A stretch of DNA of 64,000 nucleotides from assembly GCF_029433095.1 (NCBI RefSeq), contig NZ_JARNTX010000001.1, positions 1,984,001 to 2,048,000 on the forward strand, given 5' to 3'. The notes beneath the pieces are model-generated. The model worked only from the letters and a program-made list of their open reading frames with translations. It had not been told where the DNA came from and did no database searches. Each line of letters begins with the position of its first letter. The stretch's first letter is position 1. Shown here one piece after another: positions 25,874-34,259 of this stretch. A program made the position numbers and the translations under genes. Source of the stretch: Hymenobacter sp. YC55. GTDB taxonomy: Bacteria > Bacteroidota > Bacteroidia > Cytophagales > Hymenobacteraceae.

Positions 25874-26680
25874 ATGACCAAGATAACAACCGCCTTTACC
25901 ACGCTACTGTTAACTGCGTGCTTTGTTTTTTCATCTGTTGATTCTCATTCCTCTGCTGCCGCTGGCTCGCGGACGGGGGGAGCCCCCAAGCCTACTATCG
26001 AGGTACGGCGGGCGCAGTATATGGCTGCTTTCGAGCAATATGTACTAACTAGTTACATGAAGGCGAAGCTGGTAAATTACAAAGTGCCAGTCAACGTTTA
26101 CCGCGAGGCCCTGATGGGCTACTATAGCCTTAGCCAGCGCGGACAAATTTCGCCGAGCCGCCAAGTGCTAACCATCATTGATTTCGAGCGTCCTAGCCGG
26201 CAAAAGCGCCTGTGGGTAATTGATTTAAAGAAACAGACTGTGTTGTTTCATTCGTTGGTTGCCCACGGCAGAAATACGGGTGATGATCTGGCCCGTACTT
26301 TTTCGAACCGGGAAGGCTCCGAGATGAGCAGCTTGGGTTTCTACACTACCGGCAGCACCTACCAAGGTAAGCACGGGTTGTCGTTGAAACTGCACGGCCA
26401 AGACCCAGGTTATAACACCAACGCCGCAAACCGCGCAGTAGTGGTACACGGTGCCGACTATGTAAGCGAGGAATTTGTGCGCCAGCACGGCCGGCTAGGC
26501 CGGAGCCAGGGGTGCCCAGCACTACCAGCGCAGCAAAGCTCGGCCATTATCCGTGCCATACAGGGCGGAACCGTTATTTATGCGCACGGGCCAAGCCAAG
26601 TACGATACACGTCGGGGTGGCTACAACTCGATCCGGCCTTACTGGCTTTTGCCCAACGGCAAGGTTTAGCTCGTAGCTAG
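25874..26680 (+). CDS. Murein L,D-transpeptidase catalytic domain protein (YkuD_2 type)
   Basis: 268 aa with signal peptide (about 1-29). The catalytic part lies at about 95-245. The motif HGADYVSEEFVRQHGRLGRS then QGCPALP gives H192 and the nucleophile C214. HG...S-x-GC-x-x-LP is the hallmark of murein L,D-transpeptidases, which make or edit meso-DAP cross-links in the periplasm. The family in this form (DUF/YkuD_2) is common in Bacteroidota. Convergent with a small membrane protein gene across a very long hairpin. Confidence 0.88.
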   Translation: MTKITTAFTTLLLTACFVFSSVDSHSSAAAGSRTGGAPKPTIEVRRAQYMAAFEQYVLTSYMKAKLVNYKVPVNVYREALMGYYSLSQRGQISPSRQVLTIIDFERPSRQKRLWVIDLKKQTVLFHSLVAHGRNTGDDLARTFSNREGSEMSSLGFYTTGSTYQGKHGLSLKLHGQDPGYNTNAANRAVVVHGADYVSEEFVRQHGRLGRSQGCPALPAQQSSAIIRAIQGGTVIYAHGPSQVRYTSGWLQLDPALLAFAQRQGLARS

Positions 26681-26691
26681 TATAATCTCAC

Positions 26692-26768
26692 ACAAACCAG
26701 AAGCCCTGGCTTCGGCACTCGCCTACTACGATAGTAGCTGAGTGCCGAAGCCAGGGCTTCTGGTTTGT
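26692..26768. terminator. 77-bp hairpin, bidirectional terminator
   Basis: Perfect 29-bp arms (26692-26720 and 26740-26768), and the 19-base interior can fold again (ctacta cga tagtag). Few T follow, so its strength comes from the stem. It separates convergent genes. Confidence 0.85.
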
Positions 26769-26775
26769 AATCTGC

Positions 26776-26970
26776 TTAAGCTCGGTCGCCGGTGGCTTTT
26801 ACCAGATTGATGCCAGCAAAGAAGAAAATCAGCCCAACGCCGAAGGGAACGAGTGAGTTGATTTTGCTTAGGCTTATGCCCGCTACATGCAGAAAACCAA
26901 GAGCGCCATAGATAATGCCAATAATACCTAGTATGGTAAGCAGAGAACCGAAGGTGCGTTTCTGATTCAT
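26776..26970 (-). CDS. Small two-helix membrane protein, 64 aa
   Basis: Hydrophobic helices at about residues 8-28 (SLLTILGIIGIIYGALGFL) and 38-56 (LVPFGVGLIFFFAGINLV). A short basic N-terminus precedes them. ATG start and a good fit between the hairpin on one side and an AT-rich upstream region on the other. Family not recognised; small proteins of this outline are widespread in Hymenobacter-like genomes. Confidence 0.75.
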   Translation of the reverse strand: MNQKRTFGSLLTILGIIGIIYGALGFLHVAGISLSKINSLVPFGVGLIFFFAGINLVKATGDRA

Positions 26971-27256
26971 AAGAAGGGAATGTTGAATAGATGTGAAACG
27001 GGAAAAGGGAGAATAAGCCTGATACGGTATATTCCGGATTTAGGTATATAAATTATAACGTATAACTATAAGAAGAAATGCCAGATGTAGCACAACAGTT
27101 TGCTGGTCAGTTTATTAGTTGAGCTCTATGTGCCAATTACTTGTGTTTCGTTACGTCGGTTCTCGGTAACTCTTCTAGAAAAGGCGCGTTACAAGCCCAT
27201 CTGGCTTTCACTATCTGAAAAGCCAACTCTTGATCCTGCCTTTACCACCTACTGCC

Positions 27257-28066
27257 ATGAGAGGAAACCTCCGCTATATCATTGCCCTGCTGATGGCAGG
27301 GTTTACCCTCGTCACGTACTACTGCAAACGCTCAGTGAATGAAGTAACGGGCGAAGTGCAACACGTAGACATGACTGCCGAACAGGAAATAGCCCTCGGC
27401 TTGCAAGCAGCCCCCCAAATGGCGCAGCAATACGGCGGTTTGCACCCTAACCGTGAAGCCGCTGCCCGGGTCGAGCAAATCGGTCAGCAGATAGTACGCA
27501 GTACCAAAGCCAGCCAAAGCCCTTACAAATTTCAGTTTCACCTACTGGCCGACGAAAATACCATCAATGCCTTTGCCTTGCCAGGCGGCCAGGTGTTCAT
27601 TACGGCTGGTTTGCTTAAGCATCTTACTACTGAAGGCCAAGTAGCGGGGGTATTGGCCCACGAAATTGGCCACGTGGTAGGGCGCCATTCTGCCGAGCAA
27701 ATAGCGAAATCAAAGTTGACGCAGGGACTGACGGGAGCCGCCGCTATTGGTATGTACGACCCAGACCGCCCCGGCACCATGGCTGCTTCGGCGGCCGCGG
27801 CTATGGTTGGCAAACTGCTCACTTTGCGTTATGGCCGCAACGACGAGCTAGAAGCCGATAGACTGGCCGTTGACTACACCCCGCAAGCTGGCTACGACCC
27901 ACGCGCTATGATCCAGGTAATGCAGATACTAGAGCAGAATGGTGGCAGCGGACGGCAACCCGAGTTTTTGAGCACGCACCCAAACCCTGGAAACCGTATT
28001 GGGCATTTAGAGCAGGAAATTGCTGCTGAATTTCCCCAAGGTATGCCAAGCAACCTAAAGCCGTAG
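27257..28066 (+). CDS. M48-family zinc metalloprotease
   Basis: 269 aa from ATG 27257 (an in-frame ATG at 27230 would add nine unlikely residues). An N-terminal signal anchor (about 6-24) ends near a cysteine. The zinc site is AHEIGHVVGRH (HExxH) with the third ligand in NDELEADRLAVDY. The C-terminal PEFLSTHPNPGNRI signature is shared with the second M48 gene at 40439-41236. Such BepA/LoiP-like enzymes degrade or assemble envelope proteins. Likely periplasmic or membrane-attached. Confidence 0.93.
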   Translation: MRGNLRYIIALLMAGFTLVTYYCKRSVNEVTGEVQHVDMTAEQEIALGLQAAPQMAQQYGGLHPNREAAARVEQIGQQIVRSTKASQSPYKFQFHLLADENTINAFALPGGQVFITAGLLKHLTTEGQVAGVLAHEIGHVVGRHSAEQIAKSKLTQGLTGAAAIGMYDPDRPGTMAASAAAAMVGKLLTLRYGRNDELEADRLAVDYTPQAGYDPRAMIQVMQILEQNGGSGRQPEFLSTHPNPGNRIGHLEQEIAAEFPQGMPSNLKP

Positions 28067-28147
28067 TCTGAAACCATCAGAAGCTACGAAAGCCCCAAAA
28101 GAACCCATATAAAGGTATCTTTCAGGCGTTCCACGAATTTCACTTCG

Positions 28148-29062
28148 ATGACTGCCGCCACTGCCACCATGCTTCGCCACCTGTTGTTTGTGCTGAACCC
28201 AATCTCCGGCGACATCGACAAGGCTGACCTAGAGCAAACCATAACCACGTATTGCACCGAGCGAGGCCGCACGGCCAATTTCTACCACACAACCGGCACC
28301 GACGACCTTGCTAAACTGCAGGACTACCTGAGCAAGCACGCCTATGATGCCGTGTTTGCGGCCGGCGGTGATGGTACCGTTAGTTTAGTAGCAGAAGCCT
28401 TGGTAGATAAAGGAACCGCACTGGGTATTTTACCGCTTGGTTCGGGCAACGGGCTGTCCAAAGACTTAGGCATTCCACAAGACCCACAGGAGGCGCTAGA
28501 TCTTATCTGGCGCCACCAGGTGCGCGTTATCGACACGCTACAGGTTGGAGGCCACTTCTCTGCGCACCTCGCCGACCTTGGGTTTAACGCCGTAGTGGTG
28601 GAGCGCTTCGACCAAGGCGACACACGTGGGCCCGGAGCGTACATCCGCATTGCCACCCAAGAGTTTTTGAACTACGAACCGGCTACCTACCACATTGAAA
28701 CGGATGAGGAAACCTGGGACGGCGCGGCCTTTATGCTGACTATTGCCAATGCCAACACGTTCGGGAGCAACGTAGTTATCAACCCTAACAGTGACATGGA
28801 CGATGGCAAATTTGAAATTTGCCTTATCGAGCCATTCCCTAACGCTGCCGCTCCCGGCATCCTCTATGATCTTTACACCAGCGGTTTCGATACATCGGTC
28901 TATACCCGGCGGTTGTGTTGCCGTCGGGCGAGTATATCGGTGCCAGGAGAAAGGGACATTCTAGTGCAGATTGATGGCGAGCCCAAAGTGCTGCCCAATC
29001 CAGTAGAGGTGAAAATAAACCACCATAGCCTGCGGGTGCTAGTGCCAGTACCCAACGAGTAA
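28148..29062 (+). CDS. Diacylglycerol kinase family lipid kinase (YegS/DagK-like)
   Basis: 304 aa. The catalytic N-domain holds FVLNPISGD (14-22), AAGGDGTVSLVAEAL (about 72-86) and LPLGSGNGLSKDLGI (about 97-111), the ATP-binding signatures of the DAGK_cat fold. The beta-rich C-domain follows (GFNAVVVERFDQGDTRGPGAY and later). It phosphorylates a lipid such as diacylglycerol or a sphingosine-like base; Hymenobacter relatives make sphingolipids, but the substrate cannot be decided here. A second start at 28169 is possible. No operon partner. Confidence 0.92.
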   Translation: MTAATATMLRHLLFVLNPISGDIDKADLEQTITTYCTERGRTANFYHTTGTDDLAKLQDYLSKHAYDAVFAAGGDGTVSLVAEALVDKGTALGILPLGSGNGLSKDLGIPQDPQEALDLIWRHQVRVIDTLQVGGHFSAHLADLGFNAVVVERFDQGDTRGPGAYIRIATQEFLNYEPATYHIETDEETWDGAAFMLTIANANTFGSNVVINPNSDMDDGKFEICLIEPFPNAAAPGILYDLYTSGFDTSVYTRRLCCRRASISVPGERDILVQIDGEPKVLPNPVEVKINHHSLRVLVPVPNE

Positions 29063-29153
29063 ACTATGCTTGCATTGTTGGCAACAGAAGGCACTGTACA
29101 CTCTTTGCAAGGCTAGTCCTGCACGGCAACTCAATCAACAACCGGCCACAGCC

Positions 29154-30392
29154 TTATACGCCAGCTATTGACTCATTGATAAGGCCGGTAGATACTACAG
29201 GCGAAGCTACTACCGGGCCGGGCAGCAGCCGTTGACGGAACACTTCCGACGTATTCTCGTCGGTGCTTGGCTCAAGGGTGCGTAGCCACGCCTCGCCGTT
29301 TTCGTAGAAGTCGATGCTGAAAAAGCCTTTGTGCTCGTGCACAAACGTGGCGTTTCCACCTTTCTGAACGAAGGCTGTTTTGCTGCCGGCCCCGCTTACC
29401 AAGTAGTGCCCGCCATACCGGTGAAAGTATTGCAGGTTATGGTCGTGGCCGGCGGCGTAGATGATGTTGGGAAACTCATGGAGCACCCGCAGCAAGCGCC
29501 GCCGCATCTTGCGGTAGCGGGGGTGGGCCATATCTTCGGCAGCGCCTACCACCTTGCGGTACAGTGGCAGCAATGACCCAACCAGCGGCAAGGGCAGATA
29601 AGCCCGCTTATAGACCGTAGTCAACGGAAAAACGTGCTGCTTGGCTGTGAACTTGCCGCCGTGCAACGCATTGGAATACAGGGGATGATGCCCAGCCACC
29701 AACACGCGCTGGTGTCGATTGGCATTCAAAAGTTGCTGCAACTGGCGAAACGGCTCTTTCGAGTCGGATGCCGGGCGGGCACCGTTCTGCACCCACCATT
29801 GGGTGTTGAGCACCACCAGCAGCACATCGTCACTCAGCTGCACCGTAACTGGGCCGGGCACCCCGCCAGGAGGCAAGTAGAGTGCCGATGGCAACTGCTC
29901 GGCAATGTAGGCTTCCTGCCTGAGCAGATAAGCGTAGCCATCAGCGCGGCCCTTGTTCCAGTCGTGGTTGCCACTCAAGAATACCACCCGGCCCGGAAAA
30001 GTACGCAGTACATCGAGTAGTGTATTTAGGCGCTTCTCGGCGGCGGGCCGGCCAGGGCTGTCAGAGGCGGGCAGGCCAACCGGATACACATTGTCGCCGA
30101 GGATGACGACGGTACCGGCGGGGCCAGTTTCCTGCTGCCAATCGGCTAAGAGTTGCAGTATGGGGTCGGTGCCATCGGTGGCCACGGCGCCAGGGTCGCC
30201 GAGCAGCGCCACGCGGTGTTGCGGCGCTTTCGTGGCGTCGGGCTGATGTAGCAACCAGTCGTTGCGGACAGGTGCCACGTAGGGCCGGCGACGATACTGC
30301 CGTTCCTGCCAGTAGCGCAACAGCAACCACAAAGCCGAAAGCAAAGCCGCTGCTACTATTGCATAAAGAAGGAGAGAGGGGATAACAGCCAA
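29154..30392 (-). CDS. Membrane-anchored calcineurin-like metallophosphoesterase
   Basis: 412 aa. One N-terminal membrane helix (about 6-26, SLLLYAIVAAALLSALWLLL). The metallophosphoesterase blocks are all present: LLGDPGAV (about 64), ILGDNVY (about 96), LSGNHDW (about 140), AGHHPLYS (about 242) and AAGHDHNLQ (about 326). The fold binds two metals and cleaves phosphoesters; the substrate is unknown. The catalytic part probably faces the periplasm. Alone on its strand. Confidence 0.9.
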   Translation of the reverse strand: MAVIPSLLLYAIVAAALLSALWLLLRYWQERQYRRRPYVAPVRNDWLLHQPDATKAPQHRVALLGDPGAVATDGTDPILQLLADWQQETGPAGTVVILGDNVYPVGLPASDSPGRPAAEKRLNTLLDVLRTFPGRVVFLSGNHDWNKGRADGYAYLLRQEAYIAEQLPSALYLPPGGVPGPVTVQLSDDVLLVVLNTQWWVQNGARPASDSKEPFRQLQQLLNANRHQRVLVAGHHPLYSNALHGGKFTAKQHVFPLTTVYKRAYLPLPLVGSLLPLYRKVVGAAEDMAHPRYRKMRRRLLRVLHEFPNIIYAAGHDHNLQYFHRYGGHYLVSGAGSKTAFVQKGGNATFVHEHKGFFSIDFYENGEAWLRTLEPSTDENTSEVFRQRLLPGPVVASPVVSTGLINESIAGV

Positions 30393-30519
30393 CGCAAGGA
30401 GATAAACGGTATCTGCCTCTATACGTGAAAACCAGTGGCTTGCGTTTGCTTATTCCAGACGAGTTGCTTGTTGGGCTCTACTATTATTTTGCCTAGCAGT
30501 TAATACGCAGGTTCAATTC

Positions 30520-31152
30520 TTAGAAGTTGGGGGGAGTTAGGTTTTTGAAGTGGCCATTCAGGCGGACTCGCTCTTTCAGGCGCTCGGTTTCCAGCAGCAC
30601 CGGCAGAATGTGCTCCAGATGCTCCAACACAATTTCTTGCCGTTCGGCCTCGGTCAGCGCTTCTAGTAACTGATATTCCTGCTCGGTGCTCAAACCCAAG
30701 TGATGCGCTACGTCATACACCCGGAAATTGGCGGGTAACTCCTGCATTAGCTTGCGCAGGCCAAGCACATCATAGAGTTGCTGTAGCTGCTCGGAAATGC
30801 GCCTTTGCAGCAGAATATCCGTGCGGTCGTCGTCGGCAAGGTCTTCCACTAACCCCCCGGCGTACAGCTTGCCCGGAACCTGCCGATAAAACTCTTCCAC
30901 CCGAAACACACCTACTGCCTTGGTGCGGATATCCATTTCGCCGCTGGCGTAGTTTTTTTCTACGTCTACAAGCTTCATTTCAGTACCTAGCTGGCTTACC
31001 GCTTCATTCAGGAAAGGGGGAATGCCGAACGTAATGCCCTCGCTCAAACAGTCGCGCACCAACTGGCGGTAGCGGGGCTCGAAGATGTGCAGGTTCAATT
31101 TCTCGCCGGGGAATACAACGAGGTTCAAAGGAAATAAGGCAAGCTGGCGCAT
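30520..31152 (-). CDS. Lon-substrate-binding (LAN/PUA-like) domain protein
   Basis: 210 aa from ATG 31152; the longer frame to 31257 adds no family residues. The N-terminal PUA-like domain is typical: LALFPLNLVVFPGEKLNLHI then FEPRYRQLV. The C-terminal part is helical. The ATPase and protease parts of Lon are absent. Stand-alone LON_substr_bdg proteins are widespread and their role is not settled. Single gene. Confidence 0.9.
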   Translation of the reverse strand: MRQLALFPLNLVVFPGEKLNLHIFEPRYRQLVRDCLSEGITFGIPPFLNEAVSQLGTEMKLVDVEKNYASGEMDIRTKAVGVFRVEEFYRQVPGKLYAGGLVEDLADDDRTDILLQRRISEQLQQLYDVLGLRKLMQELPANFRVYDVAHHLGLSTEQEYQLLEALTEAERQEIVLEHLEHILPVLLETERLKERVRLNGHFKNLTPPNF

Positions 31153-31379
31153 ACGGGCAATTAAGGCAGTTTGGGTGCTTCGTGTGGCGGCGCTGACGAG
31201 GCAAGCGCGAGGTGAGAGTAGCAGCTTGCAGAAAGGTAGAAGACTACTTGTCAACAAGGCAAGCTACCAACAAAAACATCACCGGCACGGCGGTATATAA
31301 TGACGACTCTATATCAAGTAATGCCACAGAGGCCGGTTTGTTTTGGGAGTTCAGTTACTAGCGGCCAAGTTGCAAGAGC

Positions 31380-32408
31380 TTACTCTACGGGAATCATGCT
31401 AGAGGATTCCCGGACAACTAGTTGCGTGGTTAACACTGATTGGCTGGGCGTAATAGCAACCTTCGCATCTACTTGCGCCAGAAAAAGCAAGGCCGCTTCT
31501 CGGCCCATCTCATAGGTAGGATGCATCACCGAAGTCAACGTGGGTTCTACTACGGTGGCGTGAAACTCGTCAGTGAAACCAACCAAACCGATGTCTTGCG
31601 GTATGCGAAGGTGTTGGCGCTTAATTTCTTTCATGGCCGCGAAGGCCGTCGTATCATTAACCCCAAAAATAGCATCGGGTGGGGAACTGAGGGCCAGCAG
31701 GCGCTGGGTGGCCGCCGTAGCGCTGGCTATGCTTAGGTCGCAGTGGACCAGCAGGTCTGTATCGAAGGGTAGGTTGCATTCTGCCAGGCCTTGCTTGTAG
31801 CCTTCTATTCGCTCGCGGGTGATATTAAGCTGGGCCGGGCCCGCAATGTGGGCTATGCGGCGGTAGCCGCTCTCAAAGAAATGGCGCGTAATGCGGCGCG
31901 CCGCCTCTTGGTTGTCGACTACCACGGTAGCTACTTCGTCGGGGCGGCACACTCGGTCGAAAAACACGAGGGGTGTTTCCGATTTCAGTACCGTATCGAA
32001 GTGCGCGTAGTCTTGGGTTTCCTGGGCCAGACACATGACAATGCCGTCGACACGCAACCGCAATAGGTCTTGCAGACACTCTTTTTCCTTTTCGTAGCTC
32101 TCGTAGCTGCACCGAATTACGATGTGGTAGCCGTGCTCGTTGGCCATGCTTTCGATGCCACTGATGATGGAGGAAAAGAAGTAGGTAACCAGATCGGGGA
32201 CGATAACGCCGATGGTGCTACTCCTGTCTTTCAGCAAGCCAATAGCAAGCGGGTTGGGCGTGTACTGCAGCTCGCGCGCCAGTTCTTGCACTTTCCGCGT
32301 GACTTCGGGCCCAATGTCGGGGTGATTCCGCAAGGCTCGGGAAACCGTAGACATCGACACGTTCAAAGTCTGAGCTAGGGTTTTCAATGAAACGTGTCGT
32401 TTGCTCAT
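31380..32408 (-). CDS. LacI-family transcriptional regulator
   Basis: 342 aa from ATG 32408 (the frame extends upstream to 32483 but the family starts at MSKRHVSLKTLAQ). HTH at residues 7-30 (LKTLAQTLNVSMSTVSRAL), hinge HPDIGPEVTRKV, then a periplasmic-binding-protein-like sensor with IGVIVPDLVTYFFSSIISG and GVNDTTAFAAMKEI. Divergent from the sugar operon at 32755-37497, which it most likely controls, probably releasing DNA when a sugar or sugar acid binds. Confidence 0.94.
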   Translation of the reverse strand: MSKRHVSLKTLAQTLNVSMSTVSRALRNHPDIGPEVTRKVQELARELQYTPNPLAIGLLKDRSSTIGVIVPDLVTYFFSSIISGIESMANEHGYHIVIRCSYESYEKEKECLQDLLRLRVDGIVMCLAQETQDYAHFDTVLKSETPLVFFDRVCRPDEVATVVVDNQEAARRITRHFFESGYRRIAHIAGPAQLNITRERIEGYKQGLAECNLPFDTDLLVHCDLSIASATAATQRLLALSSPPDAIFGVNDTTAFAAMKEIKRQHLRIPQDIGLVGFTDEFHATVVEPTLTSVMHPTYEMGREAALLFLAQVDAKVAITPSQSVLTTQLVVRESSSMIPVE

Positions 32409-32608
32409 GTAGAAGTTCTTTAGAAAATCAAACATAGCAAGATTTACTGTTCCTGCTTGAACGAGTGTTTGCCCAATTACCAAGGGGCATACCCATCTTA
32501 AAAAGCGCGTCAGTGGCTTGGCAGTATGGACTCAGCAAGAGCTTCGAAAACCAACTCTACACCCAAGCCGGGTTGCTCAGCTGTTGGTCGAGAAGCTAGG
32601 CAGGAGTG

Positions 32609-32629
32609 GTGCAAAGCTTTGTGCAAAGC
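32609..32629. promoter_or_regulatory. Candidate LacI-type operator
   Basis: gtgcaaagc occurs twice with a 12-base period (32609-32617, 32621-32629). The words overlap the 10-bp palindrome caaagctttg at 32612-32621. It lies about 50 bases upstream of the -33 element, and so may act on the regulator's own promoter or by looping. Suggested by position and symmetry only. Confidence 0.35.
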
Positions 32630-32656
32630 CTTGCGGAAGTATTTACAATCAATCGG

Positions 32657-32686
32657 TTGTGCGGCTGGTTTAGGCGTCTACTTTTG
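32657..32686 (+). promoter_or_regulatory. Bacteroidota-type promoter of the sugar operon
   Basis: TTG at 32657-32659 and TACTTTTG at 32679-32686, 19 bases apart, an exact fit. Predicted leader of about 60 bases. Confidence 0.75.
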
Positions 32687-32754
32687 CTCGGATAGACCAC
32701 GGGTTTGGTGGCTATGAAATCTAGCTTCTTACACCTTTCATCCCCACGACCACC

Positions 32755-33687
32755 ATGCAGTACCGGAAGTTAGGCAACACAGGAATGGAAGTTTCCTGCT
32801 TGAGCTTGGGCGCGTCGTCCTTGGGTGGCGTCTTTCACGACATCGACGAGACGCAGGGCATTGATACCGTGTGTGCAGCCGTTGAGAAGGGCATAAACTT
32901 CATCGACGTCTCGCCTTACTACGGCTTCTTGAAAGCCGAAAAGGTGCTCGGTAAGGCCTTGCAGCAGCTACCGCGCGAAAAGTATTACCTATCAACGAAA
33001 GTGGGCCGCTACGGTCAGGACGGCGTGAAGAGCTGGGACTACAGCGCCACTCGGGCCATCCGGAGCGTGGAGGAAAGCATGGCGCGGCTGCACGTTGAGT
33101 ACATCGATTTGATTAATGTGCACGACATCGAGTTCAGCGACTTAAACCAGGTTATCGAGGAAACGTTGCCAGCGCTTACTTCTCTGAAAGCCATGGGCGT
33201 GGTAAAGCACGTTGGCATTACGGGGTTGCCGCTAGAGAAATTCCGACAAGTAATCGAGCAAGTGCCGGCGGGCACTGTGGAAACCGTGTTGTCTTTCTGC
33301 CACTATTGCCTCAACGACCAAACCTTGCTCGACTACGTGCCTTATTTCGAGGCGCAGGGGGTAGGGGTCATCAACGCTTCGCCGTTGGCCATGGGCATGC
33401 TTTCGGAGCGTGGCGCGCCCGACTGGCACCCGGCATCCGAGCAACTCAAGCATTATGCTGGGCTGGCAGCGGCCTTCTGCAAGCAAAATGGTTATCCTAT
33501 CGAGAAGTTGGCCATTCAGTTTGCGGTTAGCAATCCGCAGATAGCCACTACGCTGGTAAGCACCGCACGCCCCGCCAATATTCTGCAAAACATTAGCTGG
33601 GCCGAAGAACCCCTCGACCCGGACATGCTGCAGCAGGTGATGCAGATTCTGGAACCCGTGCAAAGCGAGACCTGGGAGAATTCCTGA
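32755..33687 (+). CDS. Aldo/keto reductase, L-galactose/L-fucose dehydrogenase type
   Basis: 310 aa. Tetrad D51, Y56 (DVSPYYG), K82 (STKVGRY) and H123 (NVHDIEF). Several stretches recall plant L-galactose 1-dehydrogenase: VHDIEFSDLNQVIEETLPAL, VGITGLPLEKF, SFCHYCLNDQTLLDYVPYF (about 185-203) and GVINASPLAMGML. That enzyme oxidises C1 of L-galactose to the lactone; L-fucose is 6-deoxy-L-galactose, so either sugar is plausible. First gene of the operon, which then supplies a mutarotase, permease and lactonase. Substrate is inferred. Confidence 0.88.
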   Translation: MQYRKLGNTGMEVSCLSLGASSLGGVFHDIDETQGIDTVCAAVEKGINFIDVSPYYGFLKAEKVLGKALQQLPREKYYLSTKVGRYGQDGVKSWDYSATRAIRSVEESMARLHVEYIDLINVHDIEFSDLNQVIEETLPALTSLKAMGVVKHVGITGLPLEKFRQVIEQVPAGTVETVLSFCHYCLNDQTLLDYVPYFEAQGVGVINASPLAMGMLSERGAPDWHPASEQLKHYAGLAAAFCKQNGYPIEKLAIQFAVSNPQIATTLVSTARPANILQNISWAEEPLDPDMLQQVMQILEPVQSETWENS

Positions 33688-33782
33688 GCTCTTGGCGGCT
33701 TTGCTAGCACGCCGGCTCTAGCTGCTGTGCTGGCATCGGGGCAATAGCTTTCCAAGCTTAGCCAAAGGGTTAACTTGCTCGC

Positions 33783-34157
33783 ATGGACTACCTGGAAAAA
33801 CAGCCTTCCGCGCCCCGCAGGCGGTATTACAAAACGCTCCGCCTGCAGGATGATGCTCACCTAATCAGTGAATACAAAAAGCTGCACGCCGGCGGCGGCG
33901 TTTGGCCGGAAATCACGCAGGGCATGCGCGAAGTAGACATCCTCGACATGGAAATCTATCTGCTCGGTGACCAGCTTTTCATGATTATGGATACAGTGCC
34001 CGACTTCGACCACGACCACGCCATGCAACTCCTCGCTACCAAACCCCGGCAAACCGAATGGGAGGCCACCGTCGCCCGATTCCAACAGACCTCTGCCGGG
34101 GCTACCGCCAACGAAAAGTGGCAGCTTATGGAAAGAATCTACAAGCTAGGCGAGTAG
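33783..34157 (+). CDS. L-rhamnose/L-fucose mutarotase-family protein
   Basis: 124 aa, slightly longer than RhaM. The family features are YYKTLRLQDDAHLISEYKKL (15-34 region) with the conserved His, WPEITQGMREVDILDMEIYL and the C-terminal EKWQLMERIYKL. These dimeric ferredoxin-like proteins interconvert alpha and beta anomers of 6-deoxy sugars. Placed between the C1 dehydrogenase and the permease, it should supply the anomer the dehydrogenase uses. Confidence 0.9.
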   Translation: MDYLEKQPSAPRRRYYKTLRLQDDAHLISEYKKLHAGGGVWPEITQGMREVDILDMEIYLLGDQLFMIMDTVPDFDHDHAMQLLATKPRQTEWEATVARFQQTSAGATANEKWQLMERIYKLGE

Positions 34158-34259
34158 GCTTAATTGTCAGGTGCATATGCCATGCGCTGCGGCGTACGGT
34201 TTGGGCCGCTTGTGTGGCCTTAGAATAAGATACCAGCGCTTCCTCCTAAACCCCACTCT

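Larger units (their letters stand above)
32409..32754. other. 346-bp control region between the LacI regulator and the sugar operon
   Basis: No gene supported. It holds a candidate operator (32609-32629) and a good promoter for the operon (32657-32686). Confidence 0.65.

Noticed and set aside
32526..32717. 63-codon frame on the plus strand in the LacI/operon control region
   Set aside because: It overlaps the exact promoter match and candidate operator, and its product has no coherent structure.
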